This document shows positions 5,584 to 5,649 of a DNA stretch of 5,649 nt, one piece after another. Made by a program: the position numbers and the translations under genes. The notes under the pieces are model-generated. The model was given only the letters and a program-made list of their open reading frames with translations. It ran no database searches and was not told where the DNA came from. Position 1 is the first letter of the stretch. Each line of letters begins with the position of its first letter. The stretch spans positions 1 through 5,649 of the forward strand of contig CANGSN010000229.1 of assembly GCA_947455805.1 (NCBI GenBank), written 5' to 3'. The stretch comes from Planctomycetota bacterium. GTDB lineage: Bacteria; Planctomycetota; UBA1135; UBA2386.

Positions 5584-5649
5584 TCAGCGCAGCGGGGCGG
5601 GCGTCGCCATCGTGGCGCGCCCGGGAGCCACCGCATCGTCGACGGCGAA
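5584..5649 (-). CDS. Possible C-terminal end of a convergent gene (partial)
   Basis: On the minus strand a frame is open from the window edge to a TGA at 5586-5584. It encodes 21 residues ending PAPLR, with G or C at nearly every third position. This would place its stop two bases from the end of the membrane protein gene, a common convergent layout. It is too short for any family call, and chance open frames of this length are frequent in such GC-rich DNA. Confidence 0.3.
   Translation of the reverse strand, partial: FAVDDAVAPGRATMATPAPLR
5599..5622. terminator. GC-rich hairpin after the membrane protein gene, possible terminator
   Basis: GGGCG (5599-5603), a one-base bulge, CGCC (5605-5608), a five-base loop, then GGCG (5614-5617) and CGCCC (5618-5622) form a nine-base-pair stem starting 18 bases after the stop codon. 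No run of T follows on either strand, so it is not a classic intrinsic terminator. It could stabilise the transcript end or simply reflect base composition, and it would lie within the proposed convergent coding end. Confidence 0.25.

Noticed and set aside
4953..5636. 227-codon minus-strand frame antisense to the membrane protein
   Set aside because: It is Arg/Ala/Pro-rich low-complexity sequence, while the plus strand encodes a regular pattern of hydrophobic helices.

Overview
The window is about 5.6 kb of very GC-rich bacterial DNA, with codon third positions overwhelmingly G or C. The genes are tightly packed, and several have weak or absent Shine-Dalgarno sequences. The Uma2 subgroup present here (motifs of the type RYEAMPHVKKAELIEGVV, GVREY and FPGLCLDV) is, from general knowledge, typical of genomes with many Uma2 copies, such as Planctomycetota, Chloroflexota, cyanobacteria and myxobacteria. 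A high-GC planctomycete-like or other environmental bacterium is a reasonable guess, but nothing in the window fixes the taxon. No rRNA, tRNA, CRISPR array, insertion sequence or phage gene was seen.

Layout. The left 70% (positions 1 to 3956) is read on the minus strand. In transcription order it holds two tandem Uma2-family PD-(D/E)XK nuclease-fold genes (3956 to 3267, then 3201 to 2506), then an MrfA/YprA-type DEXH helicase with a four-cysteine C-terminal cluster (2413 to 50). Last comes the probable start of a further gene that overlaps the helicase stop codon and runs off the left edge (69 to 1). By analogy with the Bacillus mrfAB pair, that partial gene may encode the exonuclease partner, but only 23 codons are visible.

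The right 30% is read on the plus strand. It starts divergently from the second Uma2 gene, across a 58-bp spacer. It holds an N-terminal-nucleophile (Ntn) amidase of the NAAA/acid ceramidase/C45 kind (4015 to 4983), then a small multi-pass membrane protein of unknown family (about 5030 to 5581). Between these two lies a 17-codon reading frame whose start overlaps one stop codon and whose stop overlaps the next proposed start. At the right edge there may be the tail of a convergent minus-strand gene.

How the genes may work together. The helicase is most likely a DNA-repair enzyme, and the frame overlapping its end is probably co-translated with it. The Uma2 genes are a recent tandem duplication. 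They are 88% identical in protein, and half of all their differences fall in one 28-residue segment. They are co-oriented with the helicase, so a nuclease-helicase-exonuclease cluster is conceivable. However, Uma2 genes are scattered widely in such genomes and the linkage may be incidental. The amidase and membrane protein look like a separate transcription unit.
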